Positions 6,445-7,584 of a stretch of 7,584 nt of DNA are shown here, piece after piece. Source of the DNA: Planctomycetota bacterium (GTDB lineage Bacteria > Planctomycetota > UBA1135 > GCA-002686595). The stretch covers positions 1 to 7,584 of the forward strand of contig JAQBVH010000139.1 of the NCBI GenBank assembly GCA_027623615.1, written 5' to 3'. The position numbers and the translations under genes are program-made. The notes beneath the pieces were generated by a model. That model did no database searches. It had not been told where the DNA came from and saw only the letters and a program-made list of their open reading frames with translations. Position 1 is the first letter of the stretch, and the number at the start of each line of letters is the position of its first letter.

Positions 6445-7242
6445 TCACACCCGCCGGATGCGATCGACGCGCAGTCGATCGCGCTCGTCGAACACGAGCC
6501 GCTCTGCGACGACGAGCAGCATGGCGGTTCCGAGGGCCACCCCGCTCGCGATCGCGAACAGGATGAACAGCTGGTAGCGAGCCGCGGTCGAGGGATCCTC
6601 GCCCGCCAGGAGCTGACCGGTCATCATCCCCGGGATGCTGATCACGCCCACAGCGACCATGCTGTTGAGGATCGGGATCATGCCGCGCCGGCCGGCGTCG
6701 CGCAGGACCTCGGCGCTCGCTTGCCGACGGGTCGCGCCGTGCGCGAGCAGGAGCTCGACCCGTCCGCGGTGGACGTCGAAGCCCTCGAGCACGCCGTCGA
6801 GGCCCAGGCTGATCCCGTTGAGGGCGTTCCCGAGCACCATCCCGAGCAGCGGCACGGCGTACTGGGGCTGGTACCAGGCGCCGGGCGTGTCGAGCACGAC
6901 GATCAGGCCGTAGAGGGTCACCGTGAAAGAGCTGACCAACATGACCGCGATGCTGGCGGGGTAGGCGCCGCGCACGCGCCGGGAGCTGCGCCGCACGGCC
7001 TCGACGCCGGCGATGGTCGCCATGACGAGCATCATGAACAGGACGGCGGTCGGCCCCTCCGAGCGGAACACCAGGCCGAGCACGAAGCCGAGCAGCGCGA
7101 GCTGGACCGTCGCGCGCAGCGCGGCGACCAGTAGACGCTTGCCCAGACCCAGCCGCAGCACGAGGCTGATCGCCGCGTTCGCGAGGATCAGCAGCGCGGC
7201 CAACCCGAGGTCGACATTGGTCAGCTCGACGGCGGCGATCAT
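6445..7242 (-). CDS. fetB: FetB-type (UPF0014) ABC transporter permease
   Basis: 265-aa inner-membrane permease of the FetB/YbbM family. In E. coli, FetAB is implicated in iron export and protection from oxidative stress; that role is assumed here by homology. Hydrophobic segments lie at about 12-30, 37-59, 64-80, 96-117, 127-148, 190-210 and 224-246. Family landmarks are [18 protein letters not shown] (42-59), [20 protein letters not shown] (131-150), the cytoplasmic coupling stretch [20 protein letters not shown] (168-187) and [22 protein letters not shown] (203-224, the most diagnostic). The length is normal for the family (about 260). The ATG at 7242 is chosen because it overlaps the TGA of the ATPase gene (ATGA, 7239-7242) and gives the usual N-terminus; frame upstream of it is antisense-like Arg-rich sequence. 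The pair should be co-transcribed and translationally coupled. The transported metal is not provable from sequence. Confidence 0.9.
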   Translation of the reverse strand: MIAAVELTNVDLGLAALLILANAAISLVLRLGLGKRLLVAALRATVQLALLGFVLGLVFRSEGPTAVLFMMLVMATIAGVEAVRRSSRRVRGAYPASIAVMLVSSFTVTLYGLIVVLDTPGAWYQPQYAVPLLGMVLGNALNGISLGLDGVLEGFDVHRGRVELLLAHGATRRQASAEVLRDAGRRGMIPILNSMVAVGVISIPGMMTGQLLAGEDPSTAARYQLFILFAIASGVALGTAMLLVVAERLVFDERDRLRVDRIRRV

Positions 7243-7584
7243 GCCGTTAGCTCTTCGAGGTTCAGCACTTCTGCGCCGAGCCGCGCGGCAAGCTCCGCGG
7301 AGTGGCTGACCCACAGCACCGCACCACCCTGCGCGGCAAAGGCGAGCACGCGCTCTTCCGCTGCGCGCGCTGCGGCCGCGTCGAGGGCGGAGGTCACCTC
7401 GTCCAGCAGCAAGACCTCGGGCCCGCCGAGCAGGCTGCGATGCAGGGCCAGGCGTTGGGCTTCCCCGCCGGACAGGAGTGCTGCATCGGCCCCGGGGTCG
7501 AGCCCGGGCACGTGAGTGGCCGTCGCGTCGCACACGGCCGCGATCGCCGCGACGTTCTCGGAGACGGTGCCCACGAGACGCGGT
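7239..7584 (-). CDS. fetA: FetA-type ABC transporter ATPase (5' end off window)
   Basis: C-terminal part of an ABC ATPase that powers the FetB-type permease encoded directly downstream. The frame is open to the right edge, and the first visible residues, [11 protein letters not shown], are the segment just after the Q-loop. Next come the ABC signature LSGGEAQR, Walker B VLLLDE followed by the D-loop VTSALD, and the switch histidine in WVSHS. The Walker A motif and Q-loop lie outside the window. The C-terminus is short (ends NLEELTA), with no extra domain. The TGA overlaps the permease ATG by 4 nt. The ABC ATPase call is certain from motifs; the FetA assignment rests on the adjacent FetB-family permease. 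Confidence 0.88.
   Translation of the reverse strand, partial: PRLVGTVSENVAAIAAVCDATATHVPGLDPGADAALLSGGEAQRLALHRSLLGGPEVLLLDEVTSALDAAAARAAEERVLAFAAQGGAVLWVSHSAELAARLGAEVLNLEELTA

Noticed and set aside
1..7584. CRISPR array, tRNA/rRNA, insertion sequence, integrase, phage or defence gene
   Set aside because: I looked on both strands and saw no regularly spaced repeats, transposase or integrase motifs, or structured RNA.

Overview
The window is high-GC bacterial DNA with closely packed genes and no rRNA, tRNA, CRISPR array or insertion sequence that I can see. The gene content fits a Planctomycetota or other PVC-type, environmental heterotroph. It has a sorbosone/PQQ-dehydrogenase-type propeller beside a CxxCH cytochrome, two TPR-sulfotransferases, and a carboxypeptidase-regulatory-like (CarboxypepD_reg) surface protein. 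The phylum is an inference from family content and GC, not a demonstrated assignment.

Layout. (1) Positions 1-2057, minus strand: a two-gene unit. A secreted c-type cytochrome with an extra C-terminal domain is followed, with a 4-nt ATGA overlap, by a secreted beta-propeller dehydrogenase that runs off the left edge. (2) Positions 2058-2156: a short divergent spacer. (3) Positions 2157-5342, plus strand: two consecutive TPR + sulfotransferase genes, 33 nt apart, whose catalytic motifs resemble the tyrosylprotein sulfotransferase type. (4) Positions 5376-6336, minus strand: a CarboxypepD_reg-like protein whose membrane/signal segment lies in a different frame from its body, so it looks frameshifted and probably internally deleted. 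This stretch is visibly less GC-rich than its neighbours. (5) Positions 6445-7584, minus strand: a FetA/FetB-type ABC transporter pair, again with an ATGA overlap. The ATPase is cut by the right edge.

How the genes relate. The cytochrome and dehydrogenase probably form one exported oxidation module, the cytochrome taking electrons from a sugar or alcohol oxidised by the propeller. The two sulfotransferases probably sulfate proteins or glycans using PAPS, but no PAPS-synthesis or substrate gene is present in the window. The FetAB-type pair is a separate metal-homeostasis unit. I see no single mobile element or defence system joining these units. The most notable points are the paired TPST-like TPR-sulfotransferases, the split and damaged CarboxypepD_reg gene with a perfect 9-bp inverted repeat just upstream of the frame break, and the cytochrome's large accessory domain.
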